A program made the translations under genes and the position numbers. From NCBI GenBank assembly GCA_958372035.1, contig CATXML010000010.1:1-15387 (forward strand): a DNA stretch of 15,387 bases. Direction: 5' to 3'. The notes under the pieces were generated by a model. The model worked only from the letters and a program-made list of their open reading frames with translations, did not search any database and had not been told where the DNA came from. This document shows, piece by piece, positions 1 to 7,756 of this stretch (its first letter is position 1; the number at the start of each line of letters is the position of its first letter). Source of the DNA: an uncultured Collinsella sp. (lineage in GTDB: Bacteria; Actinomycetota; Coriobacteriia; Coriobacteriales; Coriobacteriaceae).

Positions 1-49
1 AAGCGTCATCGCCCGCCCAATACGTTGGAATCACGACCGTGGCGTTCAT
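1..49 (-). CDS. 5' end of a probable family 2-type glycosyltransferase (partial)
   Basis: Only the first 16 codons are in the window, reading MNATVVIPTYWAGDDA; the gene continues past the left edge. The VVIPTY segment is the first beta strand typical of GT-A fold (family 2) glycosyltransferases, which bind the nucleotide sugar just after it. The ATG is preceded by a good GGGAGGG ribosome binding site (about 54-61), which makes this a real start. It sits immediately downstream of the transporter's terminator on the same strand. Sixteen residues cannot show the donor, the acceptor or the exact family, so the call rests on one motif plus start-site quality. Confidence 0.5.
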   Translation of the reverse strand, partial: MNATVVIPTYWAGDDA

Positions 50-70
50 GCCTTACCCTCCCTGCAACAC

Positions 71-106
71 AAAAACGGGGCGCCGCCAAACACAGGCGAC
101 GCCCCG
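71..106 (-). terminator. Rho-independent terminator after the UMF1 transporter gene
   Basis: Positions 76-87 and 95-106 form a 12-bp stem with one mismatch and a 7-nt loop. On the minus strand the stem is followed directly by GTTTTTG. It lies about 125 bp past the transporter stop codon and just before the next gene's ribosome binding site, so it separates two minus-strand transcription units. Confidence 0.75.
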
Positions 107-230
107 CGACCTAGCTGATTCCATCATACCCACTTGGGCTAAACATTGCTCGGAAGTCAGAATGATTTATGCGGCTACTTCCAAAAGAGTACTGCAGATA
201 GGCACAATTGCTGTACTGAGCCCGGTTGCC

Positions 231-1481
231 TTACGCCGCCGCCTGAGTCATGCGGGACAGGCGGACCAGCAGCATAAAGCCAACAACCAGCAGCACGCCA
301 ATGGAAAGGACGCCCAGCGACGGGTTGCCGGTCAGCGAGGTGACGACCGACACTAGAAAGGTGCCCATGACGCTTGCATAACGACCAAAGATATCGAAGA
401 AGCCGTAATACTCGTTGGATTTTTCCTTAGGGATAATGCGGCCAAAGTAGCTACGGCTGAGCGCCTGCACGCCGCCCTGGAACAGGCCGACCATAATGGC
501 AAGCACCCAGAACTCAAAGGCGGTCTTTAGGAAGAACGCGGCAAAGAGCACGATGCCCATGTAGGCGGCGACGGCCACCAAGATCATATTGAGTGTGCCC
601 ACGCGACCGGCGAGCTTGCCGTAGATGATGGCGGACGGGAAGGCCACAAACTGCGTGACGAGCAGCGCCAGCACCAGCTGGGTCGAGTCGATGCCCAAAG
701 CCGATCCGTAGCTGGTTGCCATGGAAATGACCGTGTGCACACCGTCGATGTAGAAGAAGAACGCGATCATGTAGACCAGCACGGTCTTGTTGTGGGCGAT
801 TTCGCGCATGGTATGTCCGACCTCGGAGAACACGCCGCCCACGATGTGGCCGATGGTGTCCTGGGGACCGCGCTCGCGACCGTACTTTTGCTTATAGGTG
901 CGAATGAGCGGCAGGGTAAAGATGAGCCACCAGGCACCGGTGATGATAAACGACAGACGCGTTGCCAGCATGGTGGGGACGCCAAGAGCGGGGCCACCCA
1001 TGATAAGCGCCAGGCAGATGATGAACGGCACGGTGGAACCGATGTAGCCCCAGGCATAGCCCGAGCTGGACACGGCGTCCATGCGCTCGTCGGTGGTAAT
1101 GTCGGGCAGCATGGCGTCGTAGAACGTCATAGAAGAGTTAAGGCCGATGGTGCACAGCACGTACACGGTCAAAAATGCCATGGCGGACATTGGGATAGCC
1201 TGCGCCAGGCAAAGGACCAGGCCCGTGAGGAAGAAGCCCAAGAAGAACTTGATCTTGTTGCCGGCGTAATCGGCAAGCGCGCCCAGAATGGGCATGAGCA
1301 TGGCAATGACTAGCGAGGCAATCGTCTGCGCGTTGCCCCAGGCGACCACCAGGTCTGCCGAGGAAGCACCGGTATTGATGGCGTTAAAGTAGATGGGCAC
1401 CACCGAGGTATTGAGCAGCACGAGGGCCGAGTTGCCCACATCGTACATAACCCAGTTACGCTCGAGCTTGGTGTATTTCAT
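231..1481 (-). CDS. MFS transporter, UMF1/Atg22-like family
   Basis: A 416-residue integral membrane protein. The N-terminal NWVMYDVGNSA motif (residues 9-19) is the signature of the UMF1 branch of the major facilitator superfamily, whose eukaryotic relative Atg22 exports amino acids from vacuoles. The hydrophobic profile fits about 12 membrane segments, with a more hydrophilic central loop near residues 192-230 (RTYKQKYGRERGP). Length agrees with bacterial members. The ATG follows GAAGGGG at a suitable distance. The gene appears to be a single-gene unit with its own possible promoter (1507-1534) and terminator (71-106). Bacterial substrates of this family are not established, so no substrate is assigned. 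Confidence 0.85.
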   Translation of the reverse strand: MKYTKLERNWVMYDVGNSALVLLNTSVVPIYFNAINTGASSADLVVAWGNAQTIASLVIAMLMPILGALADYAGNKIKFFLGFFLTGLVLCLAQAIPMSAMAFLTVYVLCTIGLNSSMTFYDAMLPDITTDERMDAVSSSGYAWGYIGSTVPFIICLALIMGGPALGVPTMLATRLSFIITGAWWLIFTLPLIRTYKQKYGRERGPQDTIGHIVGGVFSEVGHTMREIAHNKTVLVYMIAFFFYIDGVHTVISMATSYGSALGIDSTQLVLALLVTQFVAFPSAIIYGKLAGRVGTLNMILVAVAAYMGIVLFAAFFLKTAFEFWVLAIMVGLFQGGVQALSRSYFGRIIPKEKSNEYYGFFDIFGRYASVMGTFLVSVVTSLTGNPSLGVLSIGVLLVVGFMLLVRLSRMTQAAA

Positions 1482-1506
1482 GGACAGGGCCCCTTCGTAT
1501 TCGCCC

Positions 1507-1534
1507 GATATACAGTTAGTTCATCGTACCCCAA
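1507..1534 (-). promoter_or_regulatory. Possible promoter of the UMF1 transporter
   Basis: On the minus strand TTGGGG (1534-1529) and TATATC (1512-1507) are separated by 16 nt, about 25 nt before the ATG. Both boxes match the sigma70 consensus only partly. No other candidate is obvious in the 101-bp gap between the phospholipase-like gene and this gene. Confidence 0.3.
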
Positions 1535-1582
1535 TTGTCCAGAGGCGCCGGTAAGGATTCGGCAAAGGGGCACGCACGAGCC

Positions 1583-2527
1583 CTACTCCTCGCGGTCGAA
1601 CTCTTCGTCGGCGCCGAGCACGCGACCGCTGTAATTGACGTGGTTGGTCACGGCTTCCATATCGCCGGTCTCGATAAAGCGGGCGACCGTGCACTCGTAA
1701 TCGACCAGCGCGCGGTCAAAGACCTCGGGGAAACTCTCGTTCGAGACCTCGTCAGTAAAGGGGTTCTTCCATGCCAAGTGGCCCAGGTTGCCGGTACGCT
1801 CGGGCAGCTCGGTCGTCACACGGTGCGCAAGGCCGTCGAGCAGCGAATAATCGTGCACCAAGCCCTCGAGCAGGGCAATCGCGCGCGTCTTGGCCGAACC
1901 GGCCGGCTCGATAGTGCGGTAGAGCAGCTGCATGTCGGCTACAGCGCCGGCGTACTCCCCCGCCGGGATGTCGATACCGTACACGCGCCCGGCGACGTAG
2001 CTCATCAGCACACCGGCCACGCGATTGATGCGGTCGGTGGTGACGATCTCGCCCGCCGGCGGATAATCCTCGACCGTGGCCCCGTCACGTTTAAGCTGCA
2101 GCATCAGCACGTCCAGGTCGCTTTCGAGCACGGCGTGAACTTGACTGCCCGAAGCCTCGAGCTCGGGGTCGGACTCAACAATGCCAAACTGCTGCTCGTA
2201 GACAAAGGGGTGGGCATTGCGGTCGAGCACATAGTGCGACAGCAGGCCCAGCGCAAAGGCGCGACCCAGGTTGGCATCGCGCGGCTGCAGGTGCGACACG
2301 CCGTCGCGCAGGCACGAGAACTGGCGCGACATGCGCGAGCGGTGCATAACCTGAGCAAGCAGCGTGCAGTCGGAGATGCGCGGCGTGAGCATGTGGAAGA
2401 AAAACGGGTCGGGACCTTGGTTTCCCAGGATAAAGGCGATGCGCTCCTCGTCGGACGTGATAACGCCCTGCGGAAGACGGTCGATGCTTTCCTCGCCAAA
2501 CAGATGATGCGTAATGAGCGCGGGCAT
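1583..2527 (-). CDS. Zinc-dependent phospholipase C family protein
   Basis: A 314-residue protein resembling the zinc-dependent phospholipase C / S1-P1 nuclease-like fold (Pfam PF00882 type). Candidate metal ligands are visible in family-like order: H7-H8 (ITHHLFG), D40 (GNQGPDP), H98 and D102 (LSHYVLD), H106 (NAHPF), and H131/E135 (VHAVLE). There is no signal peptide, so the protein is probably cytoplasmic, unlike secreted clostridial alpha-toxin-type enzymes. In vivo substrate is unknown. I chose the ATG at 2527 because AAAGGATC precedes it at good spacing; the frame also opens with a GTG at 2557, which lacks a ribosome binding site. It lies 92 bp downstream of the response regulator gene, with a possible promoter in the gap. 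Confidence 0.75.
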   Translation of the reverse strand: MPALITHHLFGEESIDRLPQGVITSDEERIAFILGNQGPDPFFFHMLTPRISDCTLLAQVMHRSRMSRQFSCLRDGVSHLQPRDANLGRAFALGLLSHYVLDRNAHPFVYEQQFGIVESDPELEASGSQVHAVLESDLDVLMLQLKRDGATVEDYPPAGEIVTTDRINRVAGVLMSYVAGRVYGIDIPAGEYAGAVADMQLLYRTIEPAGSAKTRAIALLEGLVHDYSLLDGLAHRVTTELPERTGNLGHLAWKNPFTDEVSNESFPEVFDRALVDYECTVARFIETGDMEAVTNHVNYSGRVLGADEEFDREE

Positions 2528-2559
2528 AATGATCCTTTCGATTTCATTCGATGTCACCC

Positions 2560-2586
2560 ATTATGCCCACCGTGCGGTCATGCCAA
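2560..2586 (-). promoter_or_regulatory. Possible promoter of the phospholipase-like gene
   Basis: The minus strand shows TTGGCA (2586-2581), 15 nt, then CATAAT (2565-2560). Initiation here would start near 2553, leaving a leader of about 26 nt before the ATG at 2527; this fits that start and excludes the upstream GTG. The spacer is shorter than the usual 17 nt, so this is tentative. Confidence 0.35.
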
Positions 2587-2619
2587 ACCTGCGGCGGTAA
2601 ACGATGGTGTGCAGCCCGC

Positions 2620-3354
2620 CTACGCAAGCCCCAGGTGCGCCTTGACCTCGGCGGCGCGACGGCGGGACACGGGCACCGTCGAGCTCACGCGGTCGAGCCT
2701 GAGCTCCATCAGGCCCGTGGAGCCGATCTCGACATTATGTACGTCTTCCAAATTGACCAGATAACTGCGGTGGACACGAATAAAACCCTCGGAGGCCAAG
2801 CGCCGCTCGAGCGAGGAAATCGACTCATTGATCAGGTATGTTCCCTCGGCGCAAACGGCGTTGCAAAAATCGGCACGCGCCTCAAAGTAGCAGACATCCG
2901 CCACGGGAATGAACACCTTTTTGCCCCCGCGATCCACCGTCAGGCGCAAAGGCTGGCGCGGAGCATGGACGACACGGCGAGCGCCCAGGGCAGTCTCGAT
3001 CTTGTCGAGTGCCTTTGACAAGCGGGCATCCTCGACCGGTTTGACGATGTAATCGACAGCATCGAGGTTATAGGCATCGGCCGCGTACTCGGCAAATGCC
3101 GTCACAAACACCACGACCGGCGGCGTCTTTAGGTTCTGCAGCGTCTCGGCAAGCTCAATTCCCGAGCGACCGGGCATGGTAATGTCTAAAAACAGCACGT
3201 CGGGCTTGTTCGACAGAATCGACTCCACGGCTTCGGTGACATTGCCCGCCTCGGCAATCTGACCCACACGCGTATCCTTTTCCAACAGATAGCGTAGCTC
3301 AGCCCTAATCGGAGGCTCGTCATCAACCACCAAGATGTTCCAGCCTTCGGACAT
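2620..3354 (-). CDS. LytTR-family DNA-binding response regulator
   Basis: A 244-residue response regulator of the LytR/AlgR type. The N-terminal receiver domain (about residues 5-120) has the acidic pair D11/D12, the phosphoacceptor D57 (FLDITMPG), T85 and K105 (DYIVKPV). The C-terminal LytTR DNA-binding domain (about 135-240) shows VCYFEA and FIRVHRSYLVN (191-201). The ATG follows GAGGGGA at normal spacing. It lies 38 bp downstream of the LytS-like kinase gene and almost certainly forms a two-component pair with it. LytTR regulators bind direct repeats upstream of targets, often genes for envelope, transport or peptide signalling functions; the targets here are unknown. All key residues are present. 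Confidence 0.92.
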   Translation of the reverse strand: MSEGWNILVVDDEPPIRAELRYLLEKDTRVGQIAEAGNVTEAVESILSNKPDVLFLDITMPGRSGIELAETLQNLKTPPVVVFVTAFAEYAADAYNLDAVDYIVKPVEDARLSKALDKIETALGARRVVHAPRQPLRLTVDRGGKKVFIPVADVCYFEARADFCNAVCAEGTYLINESISSLERRLASEGFIRVHRSYLVNLEDVHNVEIGSTGLMELRLDRVSSTVPVSRRRAAEVKAHLGLA

Positions 3355-3392
3355 ATGCGCTTCCCCTCTTTTTCTCTCAATCCAACCGCGTA

Positions 3393-4784
3393 CTACACCG
3401 TCAACGGCGCCGGCTCATGCGGCTCGCCGTTCAACTCAACGATGACCTGCGTTCCCACGCCCTCCTGGGACTTCACGCGCATGCCGGAATCTTCTCCGTA
3501 AAAGAAATGGATGCGCTGAAGCACGTTGAAGAGCGCCAGGCCGCAACCTCGCTTGATGGATCCGTCGGCGGTAATGCTCTCGGGCTCCTCTCGGCGATGC
3601 TGCTCAAACAGATGCGCGCAGACTTCTTCGCTCATACCGATGCCGTCATCTTCGACGATGATCTCCAAGCCGTCATCGGTCTCAAAAGCCCTAACACGAA
3701 TAGAAAGCAGCTCGGTCTCGCGCTGCGCATGCTTGATGCAGTTTTCGAGCAGCGGCTGCAAGATAAACGGCGGCACCAGGCTGTCGCGCACCTCAAAGTC
3801 GATATCGACCGAAACGCGCAGACGGCCGTCGCCATACCGGGCCTGCATAAGGTTGATGTAACGAGTGCCCTGTTCCACCTCGTGCTCGAGCGTTGTGAGG
3901 GTATCGGAATCGGACAGTGTCTGACGGTAGTAATTGGAAAAGTCGATGAGCAGCGACCTGGCCTTGTCCGGCTCGGTACGCACGAGCGACACGATGGTGC
4001 TGATGGTGTTAAACAGAAAATGAGGATCGACCTGCGATTGCAAGGCGCGCAGCTCCACGCGAGCTGTAAGCTCGTCCTGGCGCTCGAGCTCAAAGCTGGC
4101 GAGCTGCGTGGAAATGAGGTCGGCAAAGCCCGAGGCAAGCGCCGTCTGGCGCATATCGATGCTGCTCAGACGGGGATAATACAGCTCGAGCGTGCCCACG
4201 CAATGCCCGCGCACGGTGAGCGGTGCGACGATACCGGCGCGCAGGCGCGGAAAGTAGCCACCCGTCTCAGTCGAGGCATCGCGCGAAAATACGCTTTGCT
4301 CACCGCTGTTGATCACGTTGAGCGTAGTCCGCAGCGCAACCGGAGTGCCCGCGGGGCATTTTGCCGAGTCCTCGCCCCAGCTCGCCAGCACCTGCTTGCC
4401 GTCGGTAAAGCAGATGGCCGAGGCAATGGTCTCGGAAAGGATGATTTTGGAAGCGCCCAGGGCCGCTTCGGGCGTAAGGCCTCGCGACGTATAGGCGAAT
4501 ATTTTCGATGCGATGGCGAGTGTGCGGTCGGTAGCGCTCGACGTGAGGTCGTCGGGAACGACAAAGACGTACGAGAAGAAGAAGCACAGCATGACCAAGC
4601 CGGCAATGACGACAACGCCCGGGACGGGGTTGGGATTATCGGTCAAATCCCAGATAAGCAACAGGATAAGCGCCGGAACGACAACACCGAGCAGGATGGC
4701 CTGGACCACATGCTGGGCCGTACGAAAGACCTTGGTAGAGTTGTAGCTCTTGCCCAGAATCAGCCTGTTTAAATCCACCGTCAT
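3393..4784 (-). CDS. LytS/YpdA-type sensor histidine kinase
   Basis: A 463-residue membrane histidine kinase from the chosen start. Two membrane segments (about residues 25-47 and 54-76) precede a cytoplasmic GAF-like sensory region (about 85-225), then a His_kinase (PF06580) motif SQVDPHFLFNTIS with phosphoacceptor H255 and an HATPase domain with N-box N348 (LLENCIKHA) and a GIGM G-box. Only two membrane segments are seen, fewer than the multi-span sensor of classical LytS, so the signal may be cytoplasmic or membrane-associated. The start is uncertain: the ATG at 4784 has a purine-rich AAGAGGGG unusually close to it, while upstream TTG (4853) and ATG (4841) lack a Shine-Dalgarno and would put a terminator hairpin inside the gene. 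Its partner regulator follows after 38 bp. Confidence 0.88.
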   Translation of the reverse strand: MTVDLNRLILGKSYNSTKVFRTAQHVVQAILLGVVVPALILLLIWDLTDNPNPVPGVVVIAGLVMLCFFFSYVFVVPDDLTSSATDRTLAIASKIFAYTSRGLTPEAALGASKIILSETIASAICFTDGKQVLASWGEDSAKCPAGTPVALRTTLNVINSGEQSVFSRDASTETGGYFPRLRAGIVAPLTVRGHCVGTLELYYPRLSSIDMRQTALASGFADLISTQLASFELERQDELTARVELRALQSQVDPHFLFNTISTIVSLVRTEPDKARSLLIDFSNYYRQTLSDSDTLTTLEHEVEQGTRYINLMQARYGDGRLRVSVDIDFEVRDSLVPPFILQPLLENCIKHAQRETELLSIRVRAFETDDGLEIIVEDDGIGMSEEVCAHLFEQHRREEPESITADGSIKRGCGLALFNVLQRIHFFYGEDSGMRVKSQEGVGTQVIVELNGEPHEPAPLTV

Positions 4785-4810
4785 CCCCTCTTGTCCGTAG
4801 CACCCATAGC

Positions 4811-4837
4811 AATAAAGAGGGCCGCAAGCGACCCTCT
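4811..4837 (-). terminator. Rho-independent terminator after the amidohydrolase gene
   Basis: Arms 4816-4825 and 4828-4837 give a stem of about nine pairs with a tetraloop. On the minus strand it is followed by TTTATT. One pair is G-U in minus-strand RNA but C-A in plus-strand RNA, which supports minus-strand use. It lies 59 bp past the amidohydrolase stop codon and just before the kinase start. Confidence 0.6.
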
Positions 4838-4839
4838 CC

Positions 4840-4854
4840 ATTGCATTATGCAAT
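4840..4854. promoter_or_regulatory. 15-bp palindrome, possible operator
   Basis: ATTGCATTATGCAAT is a perfect 7-bp inverted repeat around one central base, between the amidohydrolase stop and the kinase start and directly beside the terminator hairpin. Such odd-length AT-rich palindromes are typical of dimeric repressor sites, but no matching regulator is identified here. It could equally be a chance palindrome. Confidence 0.35.
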
Positions 4855-4895
4855 CAAAAACTGTGTTTTACATCAAGCCATCGACAAACGGTATC

Positions 4896-6173
4896 TTAGG
4901 CGCTGTATTTGTTAGCCTCACCAAAAGTGCCAGCCTCGACGATCCAGCCGTCCTTCATGATGACGTCCATGTTGTCGGTGTTGAGCACGTGGATGTCGGC
5001 GGCGACGTCACCGTTGACAACCAGCAGGTCGGCGCACTTGCCGGCCTCGATGGAACCGGTCTCGTCCTCGATGTGGCACATCTTGGCACCGTTGAGGGTG
5101 GCGCAGGTGATGGTCTCGACCGGAGTGAAGCCGATCTTGTCGACGAACTCGTACATCTCCTCGATGGAGCAGGTGCCGTACGGGGTGACGAAGGAGAAGG
5201 AGTCGGAGCCGATCGTCATGACGACGCCGCGCTTCTTGGCCTCGCGCAGGCAGTCGTAGTTGCGCTGCAGCTCCTTCTCGACCAGGGTGCCCTCGTACTT
5301 GTCGTGCAGCTCGGGGACGTAGACGGGCGGATAGGTGGCGTACCAGGTGGGCAGGAAGGCGATCGTCGGGGTGAAGAAGGTGCCCTGCTCGGCCATGAGG
5401 TCCATGGTGCGCTCATCGATATCGAAGCCGTGAATCAGCTGCTCGCAGCCAAAGCGGACGGAATCGTAGGCGGCGGCGTGGTTGTTGTAGCAGTGACTCC
5501 ACACGGGGATGCCGACCATCTTTGCCTCTTCGACCACGGCCTGGATCTCCTCGGAGCAATAGTGCTGGTCGCGACCGGAATCCCAACGCCAGATGCCGCC
5601 ACCGGTTGCCCAGATCTTGATGGCATCGGGGTTCTCGCGCAGGCGACGACGGACGGCCTTGCGCAGATCCCAAGGACCATCGACCTGGTCGCCCCAGGGA
5701 TGGGATTCCTTGTTGAGCTCCTGGGTGCAGTGGTGGGAGTCGCCGTGACCGGCAACGCGGCAGAAGCCCAGACCGGTGGCCAGAACGCGCGGGCCCTTAA
5801 AGACGCCCTTGTCGATGCAGTCACGGATCTGGATACCAAAGCGGCCGATCTCGCAGACGGTAGTGAGGCCGTGGGTGAGGCAGTCGTAGGCCTGCTTGAC
5901 AGCGACGGCCTGCTTCTCGAGGAGCGGCTGCATGACCCAATCGGTGTCATCGTCGGTCAGGTTGCCCGAGAAGTGCAGGTGGGTGTCGATCAGGCCGGGA
6001 AGGACGGTCTTGCCAGCGGCGTCGATAACCTCAACGCCCTCGGGAAGGTCTTGCATAGCACCGGCATACTCGATCTTGCCGTTGTCGTCGACGAGAACGA
6101 GGGAGTTCTCGACCGGCTCGGCACCGGTACCGTCGATGAGCTTGCCGCCAACGATTGCGTACTTAGTGGACAT
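4896..6173 (-). CDS. Metal-dependent amidohydrolase (imidazolonepropionase/Xaa-Pro dipeptidase-like)
   Basis: A 425-residue amidohydrolase-superfamily enzyme (PF01979 type) without signal peptide, so cytoplasmic. The metal-binding set is complete: H65-x-H67 (LIDTHLHF), K186 (AIKIWATGG, the likely carboxylated bridging lysine), H227 (PVWSHCYNN), H248 (LIHGFDID) and D324 (TIGSDSF). The N-terminal beta-sandwich strand (GGKLIDGTG) and the C-terminal GSIEAGKCADLLVVNGD segment are also typical. This lysine-containing layout is shared by imidazolonepropionase-like and prolidase-like hydrolases, so an amide, peptide or cyclic-imide bond is the probable target; the exact substrate is not deducible. 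The ATG has an excellent AAGGAGG site. It lies 131 bp downstream of an APC permease gene, probably its substrate importer. Confidence 0.85.
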   Translation of the reverse strand: MSTKYAIVGGKLIDGTGAEPVENSLVLVDDNGKIEYAGAMQDLPEGVEVIDAAGKTVLPGLIDTHLHFSGNLTDDDTDWVMQPLLEKQAVAVKQAYDCLTHGLTTVCEIGRFGIQIRDCIDKGVFKGPRVLATGLGFCRVAGHGDSHHCTQELNKESHPWGDQVDGPWDLRKAVRRRLRENPDAIKIWATGGGIWRWDSGRDQHYCSEEIQAVVEEAKMVGIPVWSHCYNNHAAAYDSVRFGCEQLIHGFDIDERTMDLMAEQGTFFTPTIAFLPTWYATYPPVYVPELHDKYEGTLVEKELQRNYDCLREAKKRGVVMTIGSDSFSFVTPYGTCSIEEMYEFVDKIGFTPVETITCATLNGAKMCHIEDETGSIEAGKCADLLVVNGDVAADIHVLNTDNMDVIMKDGWIVEAGTFGEANKYSA

Positions 6174-6183
6174 GGTTCCTCCT

Positions 6184-6284
6184 TATGGATCCATATAGTG
6201 GGCGAGGCCATGTTGGGTTATGGCCTCACAAAGCTACCCAAGTGGTGCCGGGTTCGGTGCGCGGAAGAGAGGGGTCCGCGCACC
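6184..6284. repeat. Three inverted repeats in the permease-amidohydrolase spacer
   Basis: The intercistronic gap holds a 12-bp palindrome TATGGATCCATA (6184-6195), a perfect 8-bp stem GAGGCCAT/ATGGCCTC with an 8-nt loop (6204-6227), and a perfect 10-bp stem GGTGCGCGGA/TCCGCGCACC with a 9-nt loop (6256-6284). None is followed by a T-run on the minus strand, so these are not ordinary terminators. They could be mRNA processing or stability elements that set the permease-to-enzyme ratio, or protein-binding sites. Confidence 0.6.
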
Positions 6285-6304
6285 CGATCCGCCCCGGCTA
6301 GGCG

Positions 6305-7756
6305 TTATTTTTTGCGGGAATTGGTGAAGGCCATGAGGGCCAGGCCAACGGCCAGCCAGCCGATCACGATGCTCCACTCCACCATGTTGAGGGAGGCGGG
6401 AGAGAACGGGACCACGAGCAGGCCAATGATGACGGCGCAGGCAGCGACAGCGAGGCTGATGCCAAACTTGCCGCCGGGCACCTCGTAGGGACGAGGCAGG
6501 TCGGGCTCGGTGAAGCGCATGCGCAGGCAAGCGAGGGCGACCATGCCGCAGGAGAAGATGAAGGCGAGAGCCGACACGTTGGTCAGAGGGATGAGCATGT
6601 TCTTGCCCAGGAACGGGCCGATGACGGTGATGACGCCCAGAACGGCGCAGGCGAGCTTGGGAGCGCCGGACTTGGGATCGACCTCGGCGAACTTCTCGGG
6701 CAGCTGGCCCTTGCGGCCCATGGCGAGCATGATGCGGCTCGTGGCGCCGTAGAAGGAGTTCATCGGGCCCATGGGTCCAAGCGTGGCGATGACGAGCATG
6801 GCCAGGTACAGGAGCATGTTGATGCCCTTGAGGCAGGCCAGCGCGGGAACCGGGCTCTTAACAAACTCATGCCAGTCGAGGATGGTGCCGAACGAGTAGA
6901 TGCAGACCATGTAGAAGCCGCCGGCGGCCAGCAGGGCCAGGGAGATGATCTTGCCGAACTTGTTCCAGTTGAGGCCCTCGGCTGCTTCCTCAGCCTGCTG
7001 AGGAATAGTATCGAAGCCGGCGTAGAAGAACGGGGTCAAAACCAGGACCGACACGATGCCGGCGAACAGGCTGGTGCCCTCGGTAGCGGGCTTGCCGCCG
7101 CCAGCACCGGTGACCTGGGAGAACACGGGCATGGCGTGTTCCGGCGAACCGGTGAACAGCGAGACACCCATGGCGAGCAGCATGCCGCAGAGCAGAGCCT
7201 TGGTCAGGAAGGCCTGGAGCTTGGCGGCCGAGCTGGCACCGCGGAAGTTGAGGAAGATGACGTAGACTGCAAAGCCGAGCGCGATTAGCGTCGGGAACAA
7301 GTAAACGTCGGCGCCCAAGATGGTGTAGAGCTTGACGGCGCGCAGCCACTCAAGACCGGGCAGGCTGCCGAACATCTCGGACACGAGGGTCGAAATGGCG
7401 ATGGCCTCCCACGGGCACAGGATGCCGTTGCCCAGGGCCAGGAGCCAACCGGTGATGTAGCTCAGCGTACGGCCAAAGCTACGGTCGACATACTCGACGA
7501 TGCCGCCCGAGATGGGGATAGCAGCCGTGAGCTCACCGAAAACAGCTCCGACGGGCACGAGGAAGATTGCACCCAAGAGGAATGCGATCATAGCGGGAAC
7601 GGGACCGCCGCCCACGACCATCCAGTCGCCGACCTGCAGGACCCAACCGGTACCGATGATGGCACCGAAACCGATGGTGAAGAAGTTCCAGAGCGAAAGC
7701 GTTTTCTTCATGCCGCCGTTACCTTCGACTGCAACTTCTGCGTTCTTGTCCGCCAT
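6305..7756 (-). CDS. APC-superfamily amino acid permease
   Basis: A 483-residue polytopic membrane protein with about 12 hydrophobic segments. The first carries the APC signature GFGAIIGTG (residues 29-37), the unwound helix that contacts the substrate's amino and carboxyl groups in this fold. A later ISGGIVEYVDRSFG segment is also APC-like. It probably imports an amino acid or related amine by proton coupling; specificity cannot be read from sequence. The ATG is preceded by AAGGAGGGG. Its position upstream of the amidohydrolase on the same strand, with no terminator between them, suggests co-transcription and a shared substrate. The upstream leader contains several hairpins (7777-7969). Confidence 0.85.
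   Translation of the reverse strand: MADKNAEVAVEGNGGMKKTLSLWNFFTIGFGAIIGTGWVLQVGDWMVVGGGPVPAMIAFLLGAIFLVPVGAVFGELTAAIPISGGIVEYVDRSFGRTLSYITGWLLALGNGILCPWEAIAISTLVSEMFGSLPGLEWLRAVKLYTILGADVYLFPTLIALGFAVYVIFLNFRGASSAAKLQAFLTKALLCGMLLAMGVSLFTGSPEHAMPVFSQVTGAGGGKPATEGTSLFAGIVSVLVLTPFFYAGFDTIPQQAEEAAEGLNWNKFGKIISLALLAAGGFYMVCIYSFGTILDWHEFVKSPVPALACLKGINMLLYLAMLVIATLGPMGPMNSFYGATSRIMLAMGRKGQLPEKFAEVDPKSGAPKLACAVLGVITVIGPFLGKNMLIPLTNVSALAFIFSCGMVALACLRMRFTEPDLPRPYEVPGGKFGISLAVAACAVIIGLLVVPFSPASLNMVEWSIVIGWLAVGLALMAFTNSRKK

Noticed and set aside
2528..2557. Upstream GTG start for the phospholipase-like protein
   Set aside because: It lacks a ribosome binding site and overlaps the likely promoter region, while the ATG at 2527 has AAAGGATC and begins the family-typical PALITHH sequence.
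1535..2764. Long plus-strand open frame opposite the phospholipase-like gene
   Set aside because: It is antisense to a gene with clear family motifs, has a His/Val/Ala/Arg-rich composition typical of the complement of high-G+C coding DNA, and shows no recognisable domain.
3417..4772. 451-codon plus-strand frame opposite the histidine kinase
   Set aside because: It is a complementary-frame shadow of a well-supported kinase, with no motifs of its own.
4791..6488. 565-codon plus-strand frame opposite the amidohydrolase
   Set aside because: Asp/Val/Gly/Leu-rich composition mirrors the codon pattern of the opposite strand, and it spans two minus-strand genes and their spacer.
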